A stretch of 64,000 nucleotides of DNA from NCBI RefSeq assembly GCF_032813545.1, contig NZ_CP136520.1, forward strand, positions 3,652,001 to 3,716,000. The letters are read 5' to 3'. Shown here piece after piece: positions 44,673 through 52,499 of this stretch. Each line of letters opens with the position of its first letter. Position 1 is the stretch's first letter. The stretch comes from Nodosilinea sp. E11. Its GTDB lineage: Bacteria; Cyanobacteriota; Cyanobacteriia; Phormidesmidales; Phormidesmidaceae. Both the position numbers and the translations under genes were made by a program. The notes under the pieces were generated by a model. The model saw only the letters and a list, made by a program, of their open reading frames with translations. It was not told the origin of the DNA and did no database searches.

Positions 44673-44782
44673 CAATATGTAACAAAATCTAGAATCCCCA
44701 ACGGTTAGGGCTTTGGCAGAATACTGGCTGTTTGCTTGACCCGTTTGAGTGGGTGTGAGGCCAGGAGCATGGTAGTCAAGCT

Positions 44783-45451
44783 GTGAATTATGTCTCTTTA
44801 CTGACCATTGCGATCGCCGTCAGCCTCGACAGCTTTGGCGTTGGTGTGGCCTACGGCGTTCGCCATATTCGAGTCCCCGTTTCATCGCTGGCGATTATCA
44901 CGTTTTGTACTGCCGTTACCCTGGGGCTCTCGGTCTTTGCCAGCGAGATCATCAGTGCAGCCCTGTCGCCTGAGCTAACCCAAACCTTGGGAGGCGTTTT
45001 GCTAGTGGGCATTGGCCTAGTCGCCATTTTAAACCAGCTCAGATCTCAGATGCGGTCCTCTCAAACTGCCCACGGCTTAAAGGAGCCCGCGCCTGATCCA
45101 CTGGTTCAGGCCGAAGATAGCCCGACTTCCAGACATGGGTTCCAAACCATCGCTAAACGTCTTCAGCGCCCCAATGCAGTTAATGTTGATCGGGCTAAAT
45201 CCATTTCTTCCCAAGGGGCTTTGCTGTTGGGTTTAGCCGTTTCCCTCGATTCGTTTGTCGCGGGTATTGGCATTCGGCTGATGGGCTATTCTCCCTGGCT
45301 GATTATCTTTACCCTGGCGACCATGAGCAGCGCCTTTATCTATCTCGGAATTCGCACTGGTCTATTGATTGCCGATCGGCAGTGGTTCCGGCAACTTCCC
45401 TATTTTCCGGGCACTATGCTGATCGTGATTGGATTACATCGGGTTTTATAG
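44783..45451 (+). CDS. MntP/YtaF-like membrane transporter
   Basis: 222 residues from GTG 44783. Two homologous halves each start with the family motif: AIAVSLDSFGVGVAYGVRHI and GLAVSLDSFVAGIGIRLMGY, each followed by two further TM helices, six in all, with a long polar loop (~90-140) between. The Asp in the SLDSF motif of each half is expected in the transport path. MntP exports Mn2+ in E. coli; YtaF is the related sporulation protein of Bacillus. Mn2+ efflux is plausible in a photosynthetic cell but not proven. No Mn-responsive (yybP-ykoY) leader pattern is seen upstream. Confidence 0.82.
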   Translation: MNYVSLLTIAIAVSLDSFGVGVAYGVRHIRVPVSSLAIITFCTAVTLGLSVFASEIISAALSPELTQTLGGVLLVGIGLVAILNQLRSQMRSSQTAHGLKEPAPDPLVQAEDSPTSRHGFQTIAKRLQRPNAVNVDRAKSISSQGALLLGLAVSLDSFVAGIGIRLMGYSPWLIIFTLATMSSAFIYLGIRTGLLIADRQWFRQLPYFPGTMLIVIGLHRVL

Positions 45452-45569
45452 GTTGCCACCCATCCTCTTTTGCTAAGCTTTTGTTGAATAATGTGTCAGA
45501 TTCTCAAGGTTTGCGTTTGATTATTTCAGATAACTCTCGTAGCATGGCGAGGATACCTATACGGTCTCT

Positions 45570-47183
45570 ATGAATATTCTCCTGGTCTATCCGCGTTTCC
45601 CCAAAAGCTTTTGGTCTTTTGACAAAACGCTAGAACTGGTTGGGCTCAAGGCACAGCTTCCTCCGCTGGGTCTGGTGACGGTGGCAGCTATCTTGCCCCA
45701 AACCTGGGACTATAAGCTGGTAGATCGCAATGTGCGCGAGGTGCGCGAGGACGAATGGCAGTGGGCCGACATCGTGGTGATCTCGGCCATGATCGTTCAC
45801 CGAACTGACTTTTTTGACGCCGTGCAGACCGCTAAGCGGTACGGCAAGCTGGTGGCGGTGGGCGGTCCCTACCCCACCTCCATGCCCCACGAATCTGAGG
45901 AGGCTGGGGCCGATTTCTTGATTCTCGACGAAGGGGAAATTACCCTGCCGATGTTTGTGGAGGCGGTGGAACGAGGCGACAAACGCGGCACCTTCCGCTC
46001 TGGTGGCGAGAAGCCCGCCGTCACCGATACCCCGGTGCCTCGCTACGACCTGCTAGAGATGGATGCCTACGCCGAAATGTCGGTGCAGTTTTCGCGGGGC
46101 TGCCCCTTTCAGTGCGAGTTTTGCGACATCATTGTGCTCTACGGTCGCAAACCCCGCACCAAAGACCCGGAGCAGCTGCTAGCCGAGCTTCAGTGCCTCT
46201 ACGACCTGGGCTGGCGGCGCAGCATCTTTATGGTCGATGACAACTTTATTGGCAACAAGCGCAACGTCAAGCTGCTGCTGAAGGCGATGAAACCCTGGAT
46301 GGAGGAGCACGGCTATCCCTTCTCCTTTGCCACCGAGGCCTCGGTAGACCTGGCCCAAGATCCAGAGCTGATGCAGATGATGGTTGACTGCAACTTCGGC
46401 ACCGTCTTCCTGGGCATCGAAACCCCTGATGATGACAGCCTGAACTTGACCAAAAAGTTTCAGAATATGCGCGACCCCCTCTCGGAGTCGGTGATTTCTA
46501 TTGCCCAGGCAGGGCTGCGGGTGATGGCTGGACTGATCGTCGGCTTTGATGGCGAAAAATCTGGGGCCGGTCGGCGCATTTATGAATTCGTGGAGCAGAC
46601 CGCTATTCCCACTGCTCTAGTGAGTATGCTGCAAGCCCTGCCCGACACTGCCCTCTGGCACCGGCTCGAAAAAGAAGGCCGTCTGCTGGGCAAGAGCGCC
46701 GACATCAACCAGACCACCCTGATGAACTTCGTGCCCACCCGGCCCATTGAGGAAATTACCGAAGAGTACATCCAGGTGTTTTGGGATCTCTATGACCCGC
46801 TGACGGTGCTCAACCGCACCTTCCGTCATTTCTTAATGCTGGGTGAGGCTCAAAAACGCAACTACAAAAACCGCACCACTTCTGCCGGTGCCCCCGATAT
46901 CAACTGGATCACCATTCGCGCTTTTTTGATCGTGGTATGGCGGCAGGGCGTGGTGCGTAAGACTCGTCTGCGCTTTTGGATCAATCTGGCGATTATGCTG
47001 TGGCGCTACCCAGCGGTGGCGGCTAACTACGTGTCGGTGTGTGCCCAGGCCGAGCACTTTTTAGACTTCCGCCAGATTGTGCGGCAAAACATCGAAGAGC
47101 AACTGGCGGCTTACCTAGAGGCGAAAAAAGCCACCGATCAGGCTACAGCCGCCACCGAATCTGTAGCGGTACCCGTGAGTTAA
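45570..47183 (+). CDS. Cobalamin-binding radical SAM protein with DUF4070 C-terminus
   Basis: 537 residues. The B12-binding-type domain (MNILLVYPRFPKSFWSFDKT, ADIVVISAMIVHRTDF, VAVGGPYPTSMPHE) precedes the radical SAM core with SRGCPFQCEFCDIIVLYGRKPRTK (C-x3-C-x2-C), FMVDDNFIGNKRN, FLGIETPDDDSLNLTKKFQN and AGLIVGFDGE. The ~150-residue C-terminus is DUF4070-like (RTFRHFLMLGEAQKRNYKNR). Members of this family methylate or otherwise modify unreactive carbons, for example in hopanoid and tetrapyrrole chemistry; the substrate here is unknown. It ends before a strong hairpin. Confidence 0.88.
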   Translation: MNILLVYPRFPKSFWSFDKTLELVGLKAQLPPLGLVTVAAILPQTWDYKLVDRNVREVREDEWQWADIVVISAMIVHRTDFFDAVQTAKRYGKLVAVGGPYPTSMPHESEEAGADFLILDEGEITLPMFVEAVERGDKRGTFRSGGEKPAVTDTPVPRYDLLEMDAYAEMSVQFSRGCPFQCEFCDIIVLYGRKPRTKDPEQLLAELQCLYDLGWRRSIFMVDDNFIGNKRNVKLLLKAMKPWMEEHGYPFSFATEASVDLAQDPELMQMMVDCNFGTVFLGIETPDDDSLNLTKKFQNMRDPLSESVISIAQAGLRVMAGLIVGFDGEKSGAGRRIYEFVEQTAIPTALVSMLQALPDTALWHRLEKEGRLLGKSADINQTTLMNFVPTRPIEEITEEYIQVFWDLYDPLTVLNRTFRHFLMLGEAQKRNYKNRTTSAGAPDINWITIRAFLIVVWRQGVVRKTRLRFWINLAIMLWRYPAVAANYVSVCAQAEHFLDFRQIVRQNIEEQLAAYLEAKKATDQATAATESVAVPVS

Positions 47184-47209
47184 TTTCAGCTTTCATGGGC
47201 AAGTCCTGA

Positions 47210-47248
47210 CACAATGGCCGAGGAACTTCAAATTCCTCGGCCATTGTG
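47210..47248 (+). terminator. Strong hairpin after the DUF4070 radical SAM gene
   Basis: Sixteen-base exact arms (CACAATGGCCGAGGAA and complement) around a seven-base loop, 27 bases after the stop codon. No T-run follows, so it may be an RNA-protecting 3' end rather than a classical terminator. Confidence 0.65.
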
Positions 47249-47332
47249 TTGAGCAGGTCGCTGCCAAGGAATGTCGCCAACCTAAGCTTGAATTAGAGCT
47301 GCTATCTTCTTTCTTAGACACACCTAACGTCT

Positions 47333-47485
47333 TTAGCGATCGCCCGTCTCCCCTGGCACCGCATTGGTCAGGCACGATCGCCGCCACTGTTGGTAGGCCC
47401 GCTGATAGTCGGCCCAGGCTTTGAGCTGACCATTGGGACCTTCGTAGCGGTGCTTGAATTGCTCCCAGCAGACTTTTTCTTCCAT
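47333..47485 (-). CDS. Small hypothetical protein (50 residues)
   Basis: A short open frame on the minus strand, ATG at 47485 and TAA at 47333-47335, translating to a Trp/Tyr/Gln-rich peptide beginning MEEKVCWEQFKHRYEG and continuing KAWADYQRAYQQWRR. Composition is protein-like (amphipathic helix spacing of Y and W, G+C-rich third positions in most codons) and CAGCGGGCC-style codons match the neighbours. A weak GAGG lies ~8 bases upstream of the ATG. No family is recognised. It sits between a radical SAM gene and nrdJ on the opposite strand. Confidence 0.5.
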   Translation of the reverse strand: MEEKVCWEQFKHRYEGPNGQLKAWADYQRAYQQWRRSCLTNAVPGETGDR

Positions 47486-47855
47486 AGGGGCCTCGCCGCT
47501 TATTCAGAAAAACTTGCATTGGATCCTAAATTAATAATGCCAGAAACACTGCCGTTGTAGCGAACTCTGCAACACAACTTGAGTTTTTGGGGATGGATAG
47601 ATACGGGTCGGTAGGCTGAGGGGGCGATCGCCGTCGCCGTCCCAGATGTAGCGCTAAATCTAGCGAAAAGTTGATTTCCAAACGCTACATCTGAAGATAA
47701 TCCGTTATGATGATCGACCATTGGGGCGATCTGCTAAGCCTGGGGTAAGATTCTGCCGATTCATGTGGTTTCCTACTGCCCGGTCTGGGTGATAACGCAC
47801 CGACTTGACAACGCACCGATCTACGTACTCTCTTGCTAGCAAAAGGCTGATCCCC
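47486..47855. other. Leader/intergenic region upstream of nrdJ
   Basis: About 370 bases without a gene. It contains the long-range hairpin at 47643-47693, which is listed separately. I looked for a cobalamin riboswitch, expected from the cofactor of the next gene, and for NrdR boxes, and saw neither. Confidence 0.5.
47643..47693 (+). promoter_or_regulatory. Hairpin in the nrdJ upstream region
   Basis: CAGATGTAGCG (47643-47653) is exactly complementary to 47683-47693 across a 29-base loop. An alternative five-base stem CGCTA/TAGCG at 47652-47665 overlaps its inner end. Possible cis-regulatory structure or operator pair upstream of nrdJ. Confidence 0.35.
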
Positions 47856-50800
47856 ATGGTTCAAGAACTTCCTCTGACCCGGTCGCAGGGGCCATTCCCT
47901 GAGGCAGCTCCGGCGGCGTTTCCCGTGTTTTACCGCACCTACAGCCGCCGGGGCGAGGTGGTAGAGGGGCAGCGCGAAACCTGGGATCAGGTGTGCGATC
48001 GCACCCTAGCCGGTCTAATCGAACTCGGCAACCTTACCGACGACGAAGCCGCCCTGCTCAACCGCATGCAGCGTCAGGTTAAGGCCCTGCCCTCCGGTCG
48101 CTGGCTGTGGGTGGGCGGCACCGCCTGGAGCAAACAGCCCGAGAATTTTTCGGGAGCCTACAACTGCACCAGCACTAACGTAGTCGACTGGCGCGCCTTT
48201 GGCCTGATGATGGATCTAGCCATGATGGGCTGCGGCACCGGGGCGATGCTTGAGCCTAAATACATCAGCCAAATTCCCGCCATCCGCAACCGCATCACCG
48301 TCACCATGGCGGGCGACATTGGCGAAACCCCTGTGGCTGAGCGACAAGAAAAAACTGACGTCACCATTGATGGCAACCAGGTCACCATCCGCGTCGGCGA
48401 CAGCCGCCAGGGCTGGGTCAAATCCTACGAGACCCTGCTAGAGCTGTCCACCGATGATCGCTTCACCGGGGAAGTCCAGGTCACCATCGATCTGCGCGAC
48501 GTGCGCCCCGCTGGGGAAAAACTCAAGGGCTTTGGCGGCGTCGCCAACCCTGTCCGGTTATCGATGCTCTACGATCGCTGCGCCACTATTCTCAACAAAG
48601 CCCACGGTCGCCAGCTCAACTCGGTCGAATGCTGCCTGCTCATCGACGAAGCCGCCGCCTGCGTAGTGGCTGGTAACATCCGCCGCTGCTTGCCCGAAGA
48701 TGCCCTGGTGCACACTTCAAAAGGGCTGGTGCCGATTCGAGATGTTCAGGTGGGCGATCAGGTACAGACCCCCCTGGGCTACCGGCGAGTGGCCAATAAG
48801 TTTGACCAGGGCGTTCAAGATGTGTACGAGATTGAAACCAATGGCCCCCTGCCCAGGGCAACCCTAAACCACCGCGTAGCCGTCTTGACCGATGCCAAGG
48901 GGCAGGTGCAGTGGAAGCGGGTTGATCAGCTGGAAGCAGGCGATCGCCTTATGCACAGCACCCAAATCCTGTCCGGGTCGCCCACGGCTCTGCCCCCCGA
49001 TTTCACCGCCACTCGGCCCGACCAAAGTCGCACCGCTAAGGGCCTGATCATTCCGGCGCTGAGCGCAGAGATTGCCTGGCTGATTGGCTTTACCCATGGG
49101 GATGGCTACGTGGCTCTGGGCCGCAACAAGCACGACAAGCCCTACGGCCGTGTGGAATGGGCCATGAACGGCACCGACATTGAAACTACCACTCGCCTTC
49201 AGCAGAAGTTGGATCAGGCGATCGCTCAGTTTGGTCTGACCGCCACCCACGGTGTCGTCGCTGGAGAGAACACTGCTAAATCAGTTTGTTCTTCTATTCG
49301 CCTGGCAGAATACTTTCACCGCTACATCAAGCAGGCCAGCCAGTCTCTCGTAGTTCCCAGCTTCATTTTGCAGGGTTCTATAGAGGTACGAGCAGCTTAT
49401 TTGGCAGGCTTAGTTGATAGCGATGGGGCCGTCAACAATCGGCCTCCCCACCTGCTGACTACGGTATATCCAGCCTTTGCCCGCCAGGTAGCAGCAGTGC
49501 TATCGAGCCTGGGCATTGCCGGACGGTTGACCCTGGTGCGTCCCCAAGTCGAGTCATGGCAGATCAAGTACAACCTCACTATTCCAGCCCTCAAAGGCCA
49601 GTACAACAGCCTAATTGCTCCCCATTCGGTCAAAGGCGAGCTGCGCCAGGGGCTAAAGATGTATGGCTTTACCGTACCCGGCACGCTGATGCGAGAGGTC
49701 TATACCTACAGCGAAATGCGGGCCATGGGCTTTGAAGGATCGCGCCAAACCGATTCTAACTACGAGCGCTATGTGGCTGAGGCTGATATCAGCCTAGATG
49801 TGCCTGTGACGGTGAAGGGCCTCGGCAGCTACAACTCCATTCAGACCTACGACATTGAGGTGGAAGAGGCCCACTGCTTCTACTGCGACGGCTACCTGAC
49901 GCATAACAGCGCCGGAATGCGCCAGTTCGACAGCAATGACGAGCTGGCCGCCAGCGCCAAGGACAACCTCTGGCAGCAAGACGCCGAGGGCAACTGGCGC
50001 ATCGATCCTGAGCGCGACGTGCTGCGCATGGCCAACCACACCCGCGTCTTTCACACCAAGCCCAGCCTGCAAGACTGCGTGGATTCTGTGCGTAAGCAGT
50101 TCTACTCAGGCGAAGGGGCGATCCAGTGGGCTGGAGAAGCGAAAAAGCGGGCCGGAGCCGACGATCGCTACGGTCTCAACCCCTGTGTAACCGCCGATAC
50201 CTGGGTACACACTGGCGATGGACCCCGTCAGGTAAAAGATTTAATTGGTCAGCAGCACAGCACCTATGTCAACGGAGAGCTATTTAGCACTACCCCTGAG
50301 GGCTTTTTCTATTCGGGAACCAAGCCAGTCCTGAAACTCACGACCCAAGAAGGTCAGACCCTGCGTCTAACCGGTAACCATCGAGTGCTGAAGGTGACGG
50401 CCCAAACTCAAAAATCTCAGTACACAGAATGGGTCGCTGCGGACACCCTTCAGCCTGGCGATCGCGTCATGCTGCACAACCATCGGGGCTTGCAGCCATG
50501 GGATGGCCTAGGCAATGCTGAGGCTGGCTGGCTCCTGGGGAACCTCGTGGGCGATGGCAGTCTCACCAAAACTCAGTGGAATGACTCAGCGCTACTGCGG
50601 TTCTGGGGCGATTCCCAGGTAGAAATGAGCGAACATGCGATCGCTCTCTTGACTACTACCGTCAGCTATGAACGCCGGACAGACTCGGCTCACTATCACA
50701 CCCAACTCAAGCATCGCGTGGTGAACTCTGCCGGTCTGGCTCGGTTAGCGGCTGAATTTGGCATTGCTCCAGGGCAAAAAGCCATGACGGCTGCGATCGA

Positions 50801-52367
50801 GCAGGGAAGCTACGAATTCTATCGGGGCTTTTTGCGAGGCTTTTTTGATGCCGACGGTAGCGTTCAAGGGCATCAGACCAAGGGTGTCAGCATTCGTCTG
50901 GCCCAGAGTAACCTCGCCAACCTAGAAGCCGTGCAGCGGATGCTGGGTCGCCTAGGCATCGTGGCAACCATTTATCAAGAGCGACGACCCGAGGGCCATC
51001 GATTGCTGCCCGATACCCATCGTGAGCCTGCCCCTTACTTCTGCCAGGCTCAGCATGAGTTAGTGATCGCCAACGACAACTTGCAGGTTTTTCAGAGCCT
51101 AGTTGGTTTTCGGGAACCATCCAAAGCCGCCAAGTTGGATGACTTACTTGCTAACTACAAGCGCCGTCCCAACCGGGAGCGGTTCACGGCAACGGTAGCC
51201 ACCCTCGTGCCCGACGGTGTGGAGGCTGTTTACGACTGCACCGTCCCTGGCCCAGCTCGATTTGATGCCAATGGTTTTGTCGCTCACAACTGCGGCGAAA
51301 TCCTCGGCTCCAACTTCCACTGCAATCTGGCGGAAGTGCACCTCAACCAGCTCGATCCTGAGAATTTGAAGGATCAAGAGGATGCCTTTACTGCGGCCGC
51401 CCTTTCCGTAGCTGTGCTGCTCAACCACCAGTTCCAAGAACCTCGCTACCAGAAGTCACGTTTGGAAGACCCAATCGTGGGCGTCTCTTTCACTGGGCTG
51501 TTTGACTTCTTTGTGCTCGCCTTTGGGGTCGAGTGGCTGCGCTGGTGGGAGGCCGGTCGCCCCGACACCATGCAGGGTCTTGATTTCAAAGCCCGAGAGA
51601 AAGAGTATCTAACCCGCTGGAAGGATATTGTGCATCGGGTAGTGGGGGAATACTGCGATCGCCATAACCTAGTTCGCCCCAACCGCTGCACCACTGTGCA
51701 GCCTGCGGGCACCAAATCCTTGCTCACCGGGGCGAGTCCCGGCTGGCACCCCCCCAAGGCTCAGCGATTCATTCGCCGGATCACCTTCCGCAAAAATGAT
51801 CCGGTGGCGATGGCCTGCATCGACTACGGCTACACCGTCGTGCCTTCCCAGGCCGACAAAGACGACAACGGCAATTTGCTCAACGACCCCTTCGACCCCC
51901 GCTGCACTGAGTGGCTGGTAGAAATTCCGGTCGAAGTTCTCTGGGCCAACCTGCCCGGTGCCGATGAGATCGCCATTGAGAAATTCTCGGCGGCAGCCCA
52001 GTTTGACTTCTACATGCAGGTGCAGAAGTACTACACCACCCACAACACCTCGGCCACCATCGAGTTTCGCGAGCCAGAGCTAGAAGACTTGGCTGAGCGC
52101 ATCTACCAGGTGATCCAGAACGACGAGGGTTACATCTCCGCCGCCTTGCTGGCTCGGTTTGACGACCTGCAAACCTTCCCCCGGCTGCCCTTTGAGCCCA
52201 TCGACAAGGCCACCTTCGAGGCTCAGAAACAGCAGGTAGAAGCACGGCGCGGCACCGACAACTTTCACGCCGCCCTGTCGCGCTACGACGCGGGTGAGGT
52301 GATCGAAGCTGGCCCTGCGGGCTGTGATTCCGACAAGTGCATGATGCCGGAGAAAAAGCCCGACTAG
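47856..52367 (+). CDS. nrdJ: Class II (adenosylcobalamin) ribonucleotide reductase with two inteins
   Basis: 1503-residue precursor from ATG 47856 (a TTG 17 codons up is possible). Removing the inteins at 48687-49907 and 50184-51290 leaves ~727 residues, the size of monomeric NrdJ. Extein landmarks: LPSGRWLWVGGTAW, NFSGAYNCTSTNVVDW with the first redox Cys, GNIRR|SAGMRQF (intein 1 site), GLNP|CGEILG with the catalytic thiyl-radical Cys (intein 2 site), NCTTVQPAGTKS-like CTTVQPAGTKSLLTGASPG, and a C-terminal CDSDKC pair that relays electrons from thioredoxin. It reduces ribonucleotides to deoxyribonucleotides using adenosylcobalamin. Expression of active enzyme requires both inteins to splice. 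A terminator follows at 52394. Confidence 0.95.
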   Translation: MVQELPLTRSQGPFPEAAPAAFPVFYRTYSRRGEVVEGQRETWDQVCDRTLAGLIELGNLTDDEAALLNRMQRQVKALPSGRWLWVGGTAWSKQPENFSGAYNCTSTNVVDWRAFGLMMDLAMMGCGTGAMLEPKYISQIPAIRNRITVTMAGDIGETPVAERQEKTDVTIDGNQVTIRVGDSRQGWVKSYETLLELSTDDRFTGEVQVTIDLRDVRPAGEKLKGFGGVANPVRLSMLYDRCATILNKAHGRQLNSVECCLLIDEAAACVVAGNIRRCLPEDALVHTSKGLVPIRDVQVGDQVQTPLGYRRVANKFDQGVQDVYEIETNGPLPRATLNHRVAVLTDAKGQVQWKRVDQLEAGDRLMHSTQILSGSPTALPPDFTATRPDQSRTAKGLIIPALSAEIAWLIGFTHGDGYVALGRNKHDKPYGRVEWAMNGTDIETTTRLQQKLDQAIAQFGLTATHGVVAGENTAKSVCSSIRLAEYFHRYIKQASQSLVVPSFILQGSIEVRAAYLAGLVDSDGAVNNRPPHLLTTVYPAFARQVAAVLSSLGIAGRLTLVRPQVESWQIKYNLTIPALKGQYNSLIAPHSVKGELRQGLKMYGFTVPGTLMREVYTYSEMRAMGFEGSRQTDSNYERYVAEADISLDVPVTVKGLGSYNSIQTYDIEVEEAHCFYCDGYLTHNSAGMRQFDSNDELAASAKDNLWQQDAEGNWRIDPERDVLRMANHTRVFHTKPSLQDCVDSVRKQFYSGEGAIQWAGEAKKRAGADDRYGLNPCVTADTWVHTGDGPRQVKDLIGQQHSTYVNGELFSTTPEGFFYSGTKPVLKLTTQEGQTLRLTGNHRVLKVTAQTQKSQYTEWVAADTLQPGDRVMLHNHRGLQPWDGLGNAEAGWLLGNLVGDGSLTKTQWNDSALLRFWGDSQVEMSEHAIALLTTTVSYERRTDSAHYHTQLKHRVVNSAGLARLAAEFGIAPGQKAMTAAIEQGSYEFYRGFLRGFFDADGSVQGHQTKGVSIRLAQSNLANLEAVQRMLGRLGIVATIYQERRPEGHRLLPDTHREPAPYFCQAQHELVIANDNLQVFQSLVGFREPSKAAKLDDLLANYKRRPNRERFTATVATLVPDGVEAVYDCTVPGPARFDANGFVAHNCGEILGSNFHCNLAEVHLNQLDPENLKDQEDAFTAAALSVAVLLNHQFQEPRYQKSRLEDPIVGVSFTGLFDFFVLAFGVEWLRWWEAGRPDTMQGLDFKAREKEYLTRWKDIVHRVVGEYCDRHNLVRPNRCTTVQPAGTKSLLTGASPGWHPPKAQRFIRRITFRKNDPVAMACIDYGYTVVPSQADKDDNGNLLNDPFDPRCTEWLVEIPVEVLWANLPGADEIAIEKFSAAAQFDFYMQVQKYYTTHNTSATIEFREPELEDLAERIYQVIQNDEGYISAALLARFDDLQTFPRLPFEPIDKATFEAQKQQVEARRGTDNFHAALSRYDAGEVIEAGPAGCDSDKCMMPEKKPD
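48687..49907 (+). other. Intein 1 in NrdJ (407 residues, LAGLIDADG type)
   Basis: Begins with Cys in CLPEDALVHTSKGLVPIRDV (block A) and ends YLTHN, with Ser as the first residue after it. Block B is ATLNHRVAVLT (T-x-x-H). Two LAGLIDADG motifs, IGFTHGDGYV and YLAGLVDSDGAV, keep their Asp residues, so the homing endonuclease may be active. Block F is YDIEVEEAHCFYCDG. The insertion is between GNIRR and SAGMRQF. Splicing is expected because first Cys, penultimate His, terminal Asn and +1 Ser are all present. Confidence 0.93.
50184..51290 (+). other. Intein 2 in NrdJ (369 residues, LAGLIDADG type)
   Basis: Begins with Cys in CVTADTWVHTGDGPRQVKDL and ends GFVAHN, with Cys as the first residue after it. 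Block B is LTGNHRVLKVT. LAGLIDADG motifs are GWLLGNLVGDGSL and FLRGFFDADGSV. Block F is VYDCTVPGPARFDANGF. The +1 Cys is the catalytic cysteine of the NPCGE motif of ribonucleotide reductase, so the residue that attacks in splicing later forms the thiyl radical. It shows little visible similarity to intein 1 outside the shared blocks, hence an independent origin is likely. Confidence 0.93.
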
Positions 52368-52393
52368 GCAAGGTTTGGATAGGGAGATAGCAA

Positions 52394-52428
52394 AGGGTTG
52401 CCTGACTTAGTCAGGCAACCCTTTTTTG
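52394..52428. terminator. Terminator between nrdJ and the coiled-coil gene
   Basis: AAGGGTTGCCTGACT and its exact complement around a single base, followed by six T. It lies 27 bases after the nrdJ stop and also downstream of the convergent minus-strand gene. Confidence 0.92.
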
Positions 52429-52499
52429 CGGCTACAGCGTCGTGATTAGAAGATCACAGGCCATTCGTCATGGCTGATGCAGCCAACTGTCAAGCCAAG

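Noticed and set aside
44673..44782. Mn-responsive yybP-ykoY riboswitch before the MntP-like gene
   Set aside because: The short leader lacks the conserved loop sequences.
47486..47855. Cobalamin riboswitch or NrdR boxes upstream of nrdJ
   Set aside because: Looked for the conserved B12-box and for NrdR consensus pairs; neither is present. Only an unassigned hairpin is seen.
51880..52371. 163-codon minus-strand open frame at the 3' end of nrdJ
   Set aside because: Arg/Cys/Pro-rich antisense shadow of the reductase C-terminus.
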